A DNA stretch of 64,000 nucleotides. It comes from Galeruca laticollis (lineage: Eukaryota > Arthropoda > Insecta > Coleoptera > Chrysomelidae). How positions within the stretch are numbered: the first letter of the stretch is position 1; each line of letters starts with the position of its first letter. The DNA lies in the NCBI GenBank assembly GCA_963921935.1, contig OY998182.1, positions 37,602,028-37,666,027 on the forward strand. Reading direction: 5' to 3'. Shown piece after piece: positions 1-11,065 of the stretch. Below the pieces are notes generated by a model. It ran no database searches. It was not told where the DNA came from and saw only the letters and a program-made list of their open reading frames with translations. Both the position numbers and the translations under genes were made by a program.

Positions 1-1396
1 TGTCTTCCCTAGTACTACGATGTCGTCCAAATAGACCAGGCATGTCTTCCAAGACAACCCTCTCAAGACATTTTCCATGAGTCTTTCAAATGTCGCAGGC
101 GCATTACAGAGCCCGAATGGCATGACGTTGAATTGCCATAATTCAGATCCGGTGGTAAAAGCAGTCTTCTCTTTGTCTTCTGGGTCCATTTCCACTTGCC
201 AATAACCAGACTTCAGGTCCAAGGTGGAAAACAGTTTGCTGCCGGCTAAAGTGTCAAGCGTATCGTCAATTCGAGGTAGAGGATAGCTGTCTTTCTTCGT
301 CACGTTGTTGAGCTGGCGATAATCCACGCAGAATCTCGTAGTTCCATCCTTTTTCTTGACGAGCAGTACTGGAGACACTCATGGACTAGTAGATGGTTCT
401 ATTACTTTTTCTTCTGCCATCTCTCGAATTATTCTTTCAGCTTCCTCTCTCTTCGCTTGTGGAAGTCTTCGAGCTGATTGTCTAATTGGCTTAGCATTAC
501 CAGTATCGATTTTGTGTTTGACGGCTGATATTCTGCCAGACTTTCCTCCTTTTGGCACGAATAAGTCCCGATACTGCAAGAGAAATTCTCTCATTCTCTT
601 TTTTTCAGCTCGATCCAAAGATTGACCAGCTACTGATAACATTTGTTCGAATCTGGCATTGGAATTGTCAGTGGTCGTTGTTTGACGAACTATAGAAGTC
701 ACTGGTACGCAGGATCCAATCTTGGTTTCCTTCTTGATGGTAATTGGGTAATCATTCACGTTTATCACACGTACTGGGATCTCTTTCGCCGATGTAACCA
801 ATTCTTTTCCAATTAGTACTCCTTTGCCAACTTCTTCGTCGTGGTTACTTGGCTCCATCATAACCGGTGTACCTTCCTCCATGATTCCCTGTAGCCGTGC
901 TACTATCATGGTTTCGCTTCGTGCAGGTAGAACGGTATCTTCCTGTACAGCTGCCAACACCGCGCTGCCTTCATATGGATGCAGGAATACCTCCTCGGAA
1001 CCCTCTTCAATGGTTCTGTTTCTGAAGTCTAATTGGAAACCATGTACATTGATTAGGTCCATTCCCAGAATCACATCTTCTTCAATGTCAGCTACGATTA
1101 CCGTATGCGTGAACTTTTCTGCGCCAATTCCTAATTGGATTTGTGTATCACCGTAAACGTTGGCACTCTCACCTGTGGTGGTCCGCAGTTGCAGTCTCGT
1201 TGGTAAACGCTTCTTCTTGGAGTTTATTAGTTCTGGTCGTATAATGGTTCTAGTTGCTCCAGTGTCAACCAGCAGAGCATACTTCTTGCCATTTACTTCG
1301 CCATCCACATATACACTGTCGTTGCGACATCTGAGAGAAGCTATCAGTATGAGAGGGTCTTTGGAACGATCATGGGTCGGTGCTGCCCCCTCGTAG
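1..1396 (-). pseudogene. pol: Ty3/gypsy pol (protease and start of reverse transcriptase), broken, runs off the window
   Basis: Minus-strand Pol of a Ty3/gypsy retrotransposon. An aspartic protease motif (LLVDTGATRT) is encoded near 1240-1270. The frame then runs through the RT N-terminus to a YLDD active site at 22-33, where the window ends. Pol begins in the frame -1 to gag and overlaps the gag end near 1396-1420, so frameshift expression is expected. A TGA at 376-378 interrupts the frame in the conserved stretch just before VLLVKKKDG, so this copy cannot make full-length Pol. RNase H and integrase would lie outside the window. It lies directly downstream of the gag at 1407-2747 and belongs to the same family as the copies at 22402 and 51889. 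Assignment to Ty3/gypsy is firm; the clade is not resolved. Confidence 0.9.
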
Positions 1397-1406
1397 CCGA
1401 CCCGTT

Positions 1407-2747
1407 CTAGTTTTCCTGTGACTGGGGTTCTTGGTTTGCAGGAGTCTTGGGGCGCTTACATGAACTACGTACATGCCCTAGCTCGTCACAATTCCAGCAT
1501 CTGATCTTTTTCGGCTTCTTGTCCATCATATGTTTCATTAAACTGACGAACTGGTCAAATCTGTCTTCGTCACCTTCTTCTTGGATGGTCCTGATTTTGT
1601 TATATCCTGAAGCCTTCGTTGCTGCTTCATATTCAAGGGCAGCTGTCAATGCGTCGACTAATGTTTTCGGATGGGCTAAACGAAGCGTCCTCTGCATATC
1701 GGAGTCACGTAAGCCATCAATAAAGGCCTGGATGCCCAGACATTCCATCTTTTTCTCTGGTGCTGACTGATAAGCAAATCTAACTAGTCGGGCAATGTCC
1801 ACTTCATATTCTTGAAGGGATTCATCACGTTTCTGCCTTCGGTTCTTCAGCTGAGATTGGTACAAATGTTCTAAATGTTCATGGCCATTTCGCATGTCCA
1901 ACCTCTTCTTCAATTGCTCGAAGTCATCCGTTTCTTCCAAAGGTATCGTCTGGAGTACATCTAAGGCATATCCGCGAAGCGCGATGGTTAAGTTCACTGC
2001 CTTCTCTCTATCGGACCAATTATTCACTCTAGCGGCTGCTTCAAATTGTTTTACATAATTGGTCCACGACATTTTTCCATCGAACGTTGGGGCCTTGACT
2101 CGGGTAAAACTGCCAATGTCATCTGTCTTGTGTTGTATTTCTGACTTGCAGATCTTGATCTTCTTTTCTTCTGCTGAAGTGTCTTGTCTTTTTAAATCGG
2201 CAATCTTTGTCTCTAACTCATTGATTTTCTCGTCCATCTGATTTTCCATCGTTGTCATCTTATTCTCCATGTCTGATTTTAGAGACAAAATTTTATTCTC
2301 AACTTCAGCAGCAATGTCATTTTTCAATGATAAGATATCTGCAGATATATCATTCTTCATAGCAGAAATCTTCTCGTCCATATTAGTAGAAACCTTGTCC
2401 ATGTTAGCGGAAATGTCATTCTTCATCGTAGAAATATCGTTCTTCATAGCAGAAATCTTTTCGTCCATATTAGTAGAAACCTTGTCCATGTTAGCAGAAA
2501 TATCGTTCTCCATGGTTGAAATCTTCTCGTCCATGGCAGAAAAATCGTTCTTTATATCAGAAATTGACGAGATTAAGGTGGAAGGCTCGTCTTTGAATAA
2601 GAATGTTTCTGGATCCAAGCCTTCACTTTCCAGTGCCATTTTGAGTCTTGCTATTAATTCACTTTTTTTACCGGATGTTTCCAACTCACGATCTTCCAAT
2701 TCTGCTCTTAGTTCCGGCACTTTGAGGTCTCATAGTCTCTTGGCCAT
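1407..2747 (-). pseudogene. gag: Gypsy Gag with N-terminal SAP motif, coiled coil and CCHC knuckle
   Basis: Structural protein of the minus-strand gypsy element. The start is ATG at 2745-2747, the same MAKRL start as the copy at 22926, but a TGA at 2730-2732 stops translation after five codons. After that the frame is open for 437 residues. In order it encodes: a SAP-like helix-extended-helix (LKVPELRAELEDRELETSGK and following, a putative nucleic-acid-binding fold); a long coiled coil built from repeats like MDEKISAMKNDIS; a retrotransposon Gag/capsid region (from about FTRVKAPTFDGKMSWTNYVK, through NHLEHLYQSQLKNRRQKRDE-type sequence); and one CCHC zinc knuckle (CWNCDELGHVRSSC) close to the TAG at 1407-1409. 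SAP in a Gag is unusual. The reverse strand shows long spurious ORFs caused by the coiled-coil repeats. Confidence 0.88.
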
Positions 2748-2770
2748 TTTTACGTAGCAATTTATTTATA

Positions 2771-2790
2771 TAATCCCACTTCTGACACCA
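2771..2790 (-). other. tRNA-Leu-type primer binding site of gypsy copy 1
   Basis: Read on the minus strand the sequence is TGGTGTCAGAAGTGGGAT, complementary to the CCA end of a typical leucine tRNA. It lies one base inside the LTR. This fixes the 5' LTR boundary and the orientation. The copy at 22883 has a close variant (TGGTGTCAGATGTGGGG). Confidence 0.8.
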
Positions 2791-2791
2791 A

Positions 2792-3274
2792 TGTAATGTT
2801 TTTCTTATTTATTAGAAGTTTTTATTACGGGTGGGATAAATTTCAAACACAAGGTATGGCTACTTACTAATTTATTTAAACACTAACTCACTAACACTTA
2901 ATTTATATATATACCTAACTAATCACTTATATTTAATTTATATGCACACAAACTTGATTATTAATTAGCACTTTACTGTTCGGTGTATTTTTTGTTTATT
3001 TCTCGAGATCACTTTATCCACTCCACTGGTCCGCTGATTGGTCCTTTTTATATACTAGTGCCTTTTGTACTAGAGAATTCTGGGCTGCGGCTTACACAAA
3101 ACAATTAATTCTGGCCTTTTGTAGATAACTCTGGTCACAAAAACAATGTTTACATAAGATAAGTCGTAAACAGTTATAAAAAAAAACAGTGCGTATCCGC
3201 CATAATTTTAACTTTTATACCTGGCTTAGACAGAGTCAGTTTTAGGGACTATACCAGGGTGCTGTTTCGTAACA
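2792..3274 (-). repeat. 5' LTR of gypsy copy 1
   Basis: On the minus strand the LTR begins TGTTACGAAACAGC and ends AACATTACA, so it has TG...CA ends and is about 483 bp. A TATA-like TATATAAAAAGG lies near 3045-3058. It is clearly homologous to the LTRs at 22403-22881, 26347-26835 and 51889-52344. The partner 3' LTR lies outside the window, so no target duplication can be tested. Confidence 0.88.
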
Positions 3275-3519
3275 ATAGATTTAAACTTTTTGTGTTTCTT
3301 ACATAAAATCATGTTGAATTATAATATCAAGTTGGCTTTGAAAAATCAACAAATTGTACAGATACTGGTAACAAAAGTTGTAAGTATTAAGTTGCTTACA
3401 TTGTTTTGGTAATTTTAAATTAATTTTATTTCGTGAGGGTATAAAACAACAATTAACATTAAAAAAAATTAGAGATAATTACCAACAGAAATAAGATAAT
3501 TAATTTTACAACAGATGCT
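3275..3519. other. No gene seen
   Basis: A+T-rich sequence between the gypsy LTR and the transposase fragment. I see no ORF, TIR or repeat that can be defended. Confidence 0.5.
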
Positions 3520-4350
3520 CTACATGACGACCATTTGCCTTTTCTCTAAAGATCGTCTAATTTCTGCAAAAATTCCTGCATTATTTCTAATTTCATTACA
3601 AGCGTTTTGAATTCTTTGCCACAGCTGATTACGGGTTTCTATTGGAACAACATAGACTAATGATTTTAAATAACCCCAAATACCAAAATCACAGGGGTTT
3701 AAATCTTGAGAACTTGGGGGCCAATTAACTGGACCACCTCTTCCAATCCATTTATCGTAATAGTTCTCGAGATATTGACGAACCTCTCTACTAAAATGAG
3801 CTGGGCAGCCGTCGTGCATGAACCATAAATTATTTCGAATCATCAGGGGAACCTCATCTATTAAATCAGGTAAAACATTTTGTAGGAAATTAAGATATTC
3901 TTGTCCTGTTAAACGGCTAGGAAGCTCTACGGGTCCCAGAAGCTGATTACCGATTACACCTATCCAAACATTTATACTAAATCTTTGCTGGTGCTTTTTC
4001 TCTCCTGTTGCATGATGGATTATCACCAATGTAGGCATAATGATGTGCATTATGTTAATAGAAAATTATGTCTCTGGTAAACGTAGATTCATCGCAAAAT
4101 AAAATATTGGAAAAGAAATTAGGATCCTGATTTTTTTTTTCCGTAACCAGTTTGGAAAATCTATGCGGGCAAGGAAATCACCATCTACCATGGCATGACC
4201 TTTTTGAAAATGGAAAGGATGAAGGTTTTCTTTATGAATAATATTCCATAAGGAAGACTTGGAAATACCAGGATACATAGCAGCGAGTCTTCTGGTGCTA
4301 ACCTCAGGATTATTTTGGATTTGGATTGTTTTATTCCACCCGGTATTCTA
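3520..4350 (-). pseudogene. DDE_3/DUF4817-type (Tc1/mariner-like) transposase, 5'-truncated
   Basis: Minus-strand remnant of an insect transposase. Upstream codons (about 4350-4280) read NPEVSTRRLA and GISKSSLWNII, the helix-turn-helix region typical of this family. Next comes the linker NLHPFHFQKGHAM. The catalytic domain follows at 4050-3520: WFMHDGCPAHFS with the second Asp, RWIGRGGPV-like sequence (here KWIGRGGPVNWPPSSQDLNP), and a C-terminus ending EKRQMVVM. A frame break near 4055-4066 separates the two halves, and the first HTH and first catalytic Asp are missing or displaced. No terminal inverted repeats were found. The HTH-like piece near 29560-29660 may be from a related family. Confidence 0.75.
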
Positions 4351-4613
4351 AAATGTCAAATTTATTTTTACAAAAATTTAAAATGCTTGTGATAATTTCA
4401 ATGAATCTCCTACAATGTGTCAAAAAATCATGTTAATCGGTTGAAAATTAAAAGAGTTATTCTAAATCAAAAATACGCAAAATTTTAGGTGTTGCGTTAA
4501 TTTTGTCCATGAGTTTATATGAATAGAAAAAGAAGATATGATATTACGCGTATTAAAGCTTAAATATTATTAGCCCAATAGATGTCTTTTTCCTATTTAA
4601 GATCAGTATAATT

Positions 4614-6513
4614 ATGCATACCAAACTAAAAAAGCAAAAATGGAAGGAATATCTACGAAATAAAACGACTGAAAACTACGAAAATTATAAAATTCAAAGA
4701 AAAAGAGTTAAAGACATGGTAATCACAGCTAAAAAAGAGACGTGGGAAGAATTTGGCAAAAAGATGGAAGAAGACAGTAAAGGATATCAGAAACTCTTCT
4801 TCAAGGTACTAAAAACACTAAGAAAGGGAAAGTAGAGCAATGTAAAACAGTTAAAAAATAAAAAGGGAGTTATGATACGACAAGATAAGGAAATTATTGA
4901 GAGATGGAGAGAATACTTTGAGGAATTACTTAATGTAGAGAAAGAAGAACAGATGGAACTACAAGACGAAAGACATCAGGAACTGGAAAATGAGGAAAAT
5001 GAACCACTGATACAAATAGAAGTGAAACAAGCAATACAAAAGTTAAAAAGAGGTAAAGCAGCGGGTTACGACAGTATTGCCGCAGAAATGTTACAAACTC
5101 TAGGAGAAAGAGGGATACAAATGCTAACTAAATTGTTTCAAAGAATATGGAACGAAGAAAAAAATCCCGAAAGATTGGGAAGTGGGTATCATATTGCCAA
5201 TTTTCAAAAAAGGAGACAAAACTAATTGCAACAATTATAGAGGTATAACATTGCTGAGCACGGCATTGAAAGTTTACGAAAGTATCTTAGAGACTTGACT
5301 TAAGAAAATAATAGAAAAACAGTCGGAAGAATCCCAAACCGGCTATAGGAAAGGAAGAAGTAGCCAAGACCACGTATTTACATTAAAACAAGTAATAGAC
5401 AAAAAACTGAGAACAAATCAAAAAGTATACCTCGGTTTTATAGATATTCAAAAAGCCTTTGACAGCGTTCCCAGAAATCAAATATGGAAAAGTCTACAAC
5501 AAAGAGGAGTTGGATCAAAACTAAGAAATAACATTAAAAGCATTTACGAAACAACTAGAAACCGGGTAAGGAAAGATAATGAACAGTCCGATGATTTCAT
5601 AACAAAAGAAGGATTAAGACAGGGAGGAGTACTGAGTCCGGCATTATTCATAATGATAATGGATGATATTTTGAAGGAAGTAAAAACAAAAGTTAAACAA
5701 ATTCAAATAGGTTATAGAAATATGGAAGTAGTTGGAATATCTGAATGCGTTTTTGCCAACGATTTAGTATTGTTCGCTAGAAACGAAAAAGAGCTGAAAC
5801 ATAATTTGATAACATGGAAGCATATATTGAAACTACGAAACATGAATATGAATATGGAAAAGACAAAAATAATGGTGGTGGGACAAGAAGAAGAGCACCT
5901 TAATACCGAAATTGATGAAATGCCGATAAAACAAGTGAAGAGTTTCAAATATCTGGGAGTAGATATACAAAACAATGGAAAACAGGAAGCAGAAGTGAAC
6001 GAAAGAATAAGTGCAGCAGTCAAAGTATATTACTCATTAAATCGAAATATCCTGGGAAGAAAAGAAATTACAACTAACATCAAATTGAACGTGTACAAGT
6101 CAGTCTTTCGACCAATCCTTGTGCATGGTAGTGAAAGCTGGGTACTTACAAACTCACTCAAAAGCAGAATACAAGCAACAGAGATGAAGTATTTACGCAG
6201 GGTCAAAGGTGTCACCAGAAAAGATCGAATGCGGAATGAAATTATAAGGGAAAACCTAAACATAGAACCAATACTAAAAACAATCGAAAAACAGCAGCTT
6301 AGATGGTTTGGGCACCTTTGTAGAATGGAAAACAGTAGACCAGCAATAATGATTTGGCAAGGTAGAGAAGTAAGCAAGAGAAAAAGAGGTCGCCCAAAGA
6401 AAACATGGGATAACACAGTAGCCGAAATTTTAAAAGAAAAAGGAATTACATGGACAGAGGCGGCGAAAAAAGCTAGAAATAAAAAGGAATGGCGGAAGTT
6501 TGTCCACGAATAA
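4614..6513 (+). pseudogene. RTE-like non-LTR retrotransposon RT, 5'-truncated and broken
   Basis: Plus-strand reverse transcriptase of a LINE without an endonuclease domain, so it is 5'-truncated. Recognisable blocks: KLKRGKAAGYDSIAAEML (about 5040-5095), NCNNYRGITLLST (5225-5265), IDIQKAFDSVPRNQIW (5440-5485), GLRQGGVLSPALF (5610-5650), then the palm, KTKIMVVG, FKYLGVDIQNNG, and an RTE-style C-terminus LRWFGHLCRM ... KRKRGRPKKTW ... KKEWRKFVHE ending at 6513. The palm active site reads FAND rather than the family YADD, so the catalytic Asp is lost. Stops at 4833, near 5223 and near 5296 break the frame. Clade RTE/BovB-like is inferred from the C-terminal W...G.P..W pattern. Confidence 0.85.
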
Positions 6514-6559
6514 GCGACACACCCGACACCCACAGCGGGTACAAACGGGTTTATGATCA

Positions 6560-8053
6560 TATATATAATAATGCAATGATATAAGAAACCAGGAGAACTA
6601 TATCTGTTGATCTTTACAATTATTACTCTAAAATTAATTTTTTTTCTATATTTTAAATGGAAATAAGTGGTCAGAATTGGTTTTTACTATGCCTATAATA
6701 AATAAATATATAATGGGACTATCGCGTAAATATAATGGAACCTGACAGACTGGCTTACATATGCAAGAACAACAAACACTAGAAGACCCCCAAGAAGACC
6801 AAATAATAGGTGGGTAGACAACTTGCTATCAACAACAACAGAGACAGAGTAAGAGACAGACAAACAGTAGAAATCCTAGTCGAGCGAGGAAGAAGAAGTT
6901 TAGAAAATTCTTATCGATATAAATTATTTAAGCGATAATGTAGTTTCAACTTTAGTTTAGTTTACAAAAATTGTATTTTTTTTTGTTTTAAAATTATCCA
7001 GTCTTCCCCCAATCTTCCTGAAGTATAAAGGTTCCTTTATAAGGGATTATATTTTTATTTAAAGGTATAATTTATCTAGCTATTTCGCTCTGCTAAAAAG
7101 AGATGCGTATTTTGATTGATGCGATATTTTATTCAACAGTAATGAGCAAACTTGGAAAAAATTTCACCGAGAATGTTCGTCTGAGCGGAGTAAAAACGTT
7201 CGTTTTTATTGTTTCGGTATAAAATGAAAAGTTCAACAGAAGTGCCTTGAAATAAATAAAGGTCTTTTGGATAATGTAAAATTACAGTTGGGGCCAAAAA
7301 AACTAACGAAGTTTCCCCGTTAATAATTTTACTACTAGATATTATAGTCAATGGCCGAGAAACTAAAACAATTTTGGTTCTTAGAACTTACTGGAGTAAA
7401 CCCATAACTCCAAACACGATAAACTCGCGAAAGAAAAGGAATAAATTTGAAAAATATGCGGTTAAAACTATAGGATAAGTATAAAGTATAAAGTTAATGT
7501 TAGTCAAATTGTTAAGACAAGAATAACTTCCTTTATTGTTAAATTCTCGGTCCATCAAACAAACTTTGTGAATCGAGTTATTCAATTCTATCGTCAAGAG
7601 AGGGATGGATTATTCGTTGATTAATCTAGGAAGTGATCCGTTTCCGCAGTCTCAATCTACTTACTACAAATAACAAATCATCCCCGTCGGCTAATTCCAA
7701 TGCCTCTATTTGCCTACTCCTTGGAATCCTACCGAGAAAGATAAAATTATAAAATAAAAGTAAAATATAAGAAGAAAATGGGCTTACAATTGAAAACGCT
7801 TCACTGAGAACACCGAGTTTACAAGCAATAGATTTGTACGAATAACAAACAAGAAAATATTATACTAGAAAGCATAAAAAAATAACGCAGATGGTTTGGC
7901 TTCCTACAGTGAATTTTAGAAGAAAAAATAGTGCGAGAGATATTTGAAGCTAAAATATATAAGAGGCATTGAAAAAAGGAATGTGCTAGATTTAAAGTAT
8001 ATAACAGGTTAGAATCAAATTCACCTCTCTAAAATTATTTCTTATTGTTTCAG
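6560..8053. other. Noncoding stretch, possible LINE tail near 6760-6860
   Basis: Around 6780-6850 the plus strand reads RRPPRRPNNRWVDNLLST, resembling the basic tail of an RTE-type C-terminus, but the piece is too short to assign. The rest is A+T-rich with no supportable gene. The last 25 bases form the polypyrimidine tract and AG preceding the exon at 8054. Confidence 0.4.
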
Positions 8054-8138
8054 GACCTGACAGTTACTGATGATACAGTTCTAGAAGAACATAATGAGGA
8101 TCCTTCGCTGCTGCAAATGCGTCTTATCGGAGACGGAG
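8054..8138 (+). CDS. Probable internal host-gene exon (exon A), 85 bp
   Basis: The exon is bounded by an excellent acceptor (TTTCTTATTGTTTCAG, ending 8053) and donor (GTAAGT, 8139-8144). Only one forward frame is open. It reads DLTVTDDTVLEEHNED followed by PSLLQMRLIGDG and leaves one extra base (phase 1). The sequence resembles no transposon protein that I recognise and is acidic. Exon B at 34615-34712 begins with two bases of a split codon, so the two exons join in phase and give an open frame. The gene is not recognised. Chance alone could produce splice-like ends, but the combination with a single open frame makes a real exon likely. Confidence 0.62.
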
Positions 8139-8263
8139 GTAAGTGATACATTAACAACTTAAATCAAATATATCGAATCGATAACGTAGATATGTTTCGA
8201 TTTTATTTATCGTAGATTTATTTTTTGTTAGTTTATTTATTGTGCATTAATCATAAATTTAAA

Positions 8264-8281
8264 TGGCGCAGCCAGTAGGAT
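8264..8281 (+). other. tRNA-Ser-type primer binding site of a gypsy/errantivirus relic
   Basis: TGGCGCAGCCAGTAGGAT differs by one base from the primer binding site of the intact errantivirus (37615-37632). Both match the 3' end of an insect serine tRNA. The upstream A+T-rich sequence may be a decayed LTR, but I could not find its partner. No Gag follows, so the inside of the element is deleted. Confidence 0.55.
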
Positions 8282-8639
8282 AGTAAAAAAGTAAACAAAA
8301 AATTACAACGTAATTTTTTTTTAAAATACATCCTCTTTCAAGTAAATGATTAAAAAACTTCAAGATCCCCAAAAAAAGTTGAAAACAAAACAATTATTCA
8401 ATCACCGCTACCTAGCGACCGTTTAAGTCACTGGAATGAAACGATGATATAATATTTTATTAGGCATTAAATTCCCTTTCAAATGATAGGAAGTTTGTCA
8501 AAATTCATAAAGCGGAACAAAACTTATAACAGTTTTATTGAGTTAGCTTTCCCAATCACCCTTACCAGTTATTTTACAAGATAGGGGAAAAAATACTGGA
8601 GGTAACTTACGTAAAATGATCTAATGATTACGACTATTT

Positions 8640-8988
8640 AAATTTTATGGTGTATGGAAGAACAGCTAATTTCGCAAAGAATCTGCCAAAAAGCTGCGTT
8701 ACGATTTCGAAACGTATCAATACGAACTTAGATTCAAACTTCAATTTGCACATGAGTGAGGTAGAAAATTTCTTATAAAACATAAAATCATAAGAAAAAA
8801 TCGAAACGATCAGACGACAGATTTCAAAGTTGGAGATTTAGTAATTTTGAAACAGGAAAATAGAACAAAATTTGACTCACAATATTTGGGTCCATTTCAG
8901 GACGTTGATTATGACATTAAATTAGACACAGACAAATTTAAGACAATTCATAAAAATCGATTATATCGATATAAAAAAAACATTTCAT
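8640..8988 (+). pseudogene. Retroelement integrase C-terminus, relic
   Basis: The plus strand encodes TTDFKVGDLVILKQENRT, then FDSQYLGPFQDVDYDIKL and KTIHKNRLYRYKKNIS before a stop near 8988. This matches the small beta-barrel C-terminal domain of Ty3/gypsy integrases (GD.V...N...K...Y.GPF.V). The preceding stretch (from about 8690) has a YQYEL...L..AHE pattern of the same proteins, with an internal stop. A purine-rich tract (GAAAAGGGGAAAGAG, near 9133-9147) after it may be the polypurine tract of the same relic, whose primer site is at 8264. Confidence 0.6.
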
Positions 8989-9214
8989 AATGTAAAACAA
9001 AGGTCAAAAGACAACAAACTGTGTGTGTTAGTACGAAAAAGACATTGTACAATAAACAATCTCGAGGACAATTAAATAAAACAAATGCTTAGAAATACGA
9101 ATAGTAAACAAGATCGTAATTCAATCATTTCGAAAAGGGGAAAGAGTATGGTAATTGTTGTATATAAAATTTTTCATGTATATATTTTTTTCTTGTTGTG
9201 TCTATAGAACACTC

Positions 9215-9775
9215 AGGTTCCCTCTTTCTCCACATAATTTCAACTTAGAATTGAATATCTTGAAACAGTTGGTATCAAACAATGGCTATTCGCCTCAAAT
9301 TGTTCATAATATGGTCCTGAAGACGAGAAGGAGGTTGAGAAGGAATTTAGCCCACCCCGAGGTTCACAACAACGACCCTACTCATTGACTTATTGTGGTG
9401 AAGTTTTTAATGAAATTTCAAAAATTAATTACAAACAATCTTAAATATGTAAATGACTCCTTTAAATCAATATGTTCCATTTCCACAATTTTCACTAAGA
9501 ATAAAGATCCCATTGATAAACTTAACAGAAGTGGTATATATAAACTAACTTGTGATTCTTGTCCATCCACTTACGTGGGTAGAACCGCTCATGCTTTAGG
9601 TACTAGAATTAAGGAACATCTCACTAAACCTACTTCTAATTTCGCTTCCATATTAAGTTTAACAACCACAATTTTTCCCCGTCACATAATTCTAAAATCC
9701 TGCATAACATTCCCACTGTGATGATCCCTAAAAGACATTATTCAAGAAGACATTGTTAGATTTGTGTACATAATA
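9215..9775 (+). pseudogene. Penelope-like element, C-terminal GIY-YIG endonuclease fragment
   Basis: Two frames on the plus strand. The first (about 9215-9388) resembles the Penelope RT-to-endonuclease linker (ELNILKQLVSNNGYSPQIVH). The second (9395-9721) holds the GIY-YIG motif: SGIYKLTCDSCPSTYVGRTA, then a conserved Arg and RIKEHL. These correspond to the catalytic GIY, YVG, Arg and the EH helix. In Penelope-like elements this domain follows the RT; here the RT is absent, so this is a 5'-truncated copy. The TGA at 9386-9388 and the frame change break it. Confidence 0.72.
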
Positions 9776-10599
9776 ATTTCAAATATTGATAGCGGCCAGT
9801 GAACTGATAAAGACAGTGAAATAGATAACAAACACGTCCGTTTTGTAAATATCGTATTCGCACGACCTACAAGGTCAAGAATACGGGGCAGTGACTGTGT
9901 TAGCTTTAATAATTTCCTACAAATAGATAGTTCAATACTTTGAGGATGATTCAGTATTATTGTTATTAATAGTACAAACGTATGTATCGTGTGTCAATAA
10001 TCTATATTTGTAGTTTATAAATATATGTTATCCCGGTGAGTTTTAAAACCGATATTATTTCCTGATCCTAAAGAATGGTTCACTAGGTAAGTGTTTCCCG
10101 GAGATGAATGGCTCTATGGTTAAAGGAGTATATACGAGGGGCACTTGCTAAGTACCACCACACCACACCACGAACACTTCAAAAAGATGGATTTACTTGA
10201 AGATCTAGAAATACTTAGACTCTGTCTTAACACCCAAATACATATTTCAGCCTTTGTTCAAAACCTTATGGTCCTCTAGGGCTTTCCTCTCACCACCTCA
10301 CCGTGGCGATCCGGTCCTAGAATATTTCGTCCACCACTCGGCTGATTCGTAAAAGACAAATGAATGAGTCTTTCCTATCTTTCTATCCATTCGTCACTTC
10401 TATTTCTTCTTCTACTTTCTTAAATCATCTTTCTTTGCGCCCAACCTTATTTACCTCTCACATACACACTACACATAGTTGGTCCACCAGGACACAACCA
10501 TTTATTGTTGTCAGTACTACCTTCACCTAAAGACCTTTCCATACCTTATCCAACAACCAATTCATCTTATCTTCACATTAATAAAAATAACAATTTTCT
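9776..10599. other. No gene seen
   Basis: Low-complexity and A+T-rich sequence with CCACACCACACCACG near 10160 and pyrimidine-rich blocks from 10330. No ORF of interest. The right part (from about 10340) may be a degraded edge of the ~206-bp tandem array. Confidence 0.45.
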
Positions 10600-11065
10600 T
10601 TCTATCTATCCTTGGGACTATTCATGGATACACCTAGTATGGGTCTAGGTTTATTCTTATGGCTAGTTCTAAAATCAACTCCCAACCACATTCTTTGCTG
10701 GACACCAGGCTATGTATGGGTCATTGTTTGGCTCCTCAGGAAACAATCAATTCCTCCCTCTACATTTAATTATAAATTAATAATAATTGTAATACTTTTA
10801 TTTTTCTCCCTAGTACATATATCTTCCCCTTGGCACTAATCTGGGACACGCCTAGTATGGGTCTAGGTTTGTTCGTAGACCTAGTTCTAAAGAACCACAG
10901 TGTTCGTCGGACACCAGGCTTTGTATGGGTCATAGTTTGGTTCATCATACAATCAATCTTATAAATTTGAGCAAATAATTCTATCCTTTTTTCCTCTCTT
11001 TACACACTTCCTCGATTTCTTCTTCTCCTGTACATGCCTAGAATGAGTAGGCATAATTATCTTAA

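Noticed and set aside
3520..4350. Host gene encoding a nuclease-like protein
   Set aside because: HDGCPAHFS and WPPSSQDLNP motifs are diagnostic of an insect transposase family.
10030..10092. Possible splice donors GTGAGT (10035) and GTAAGT (10086) as ends of another host exon
   Set aside because: No acceptor with a suitable open frame upstream; surrounding sequence has no coding character.
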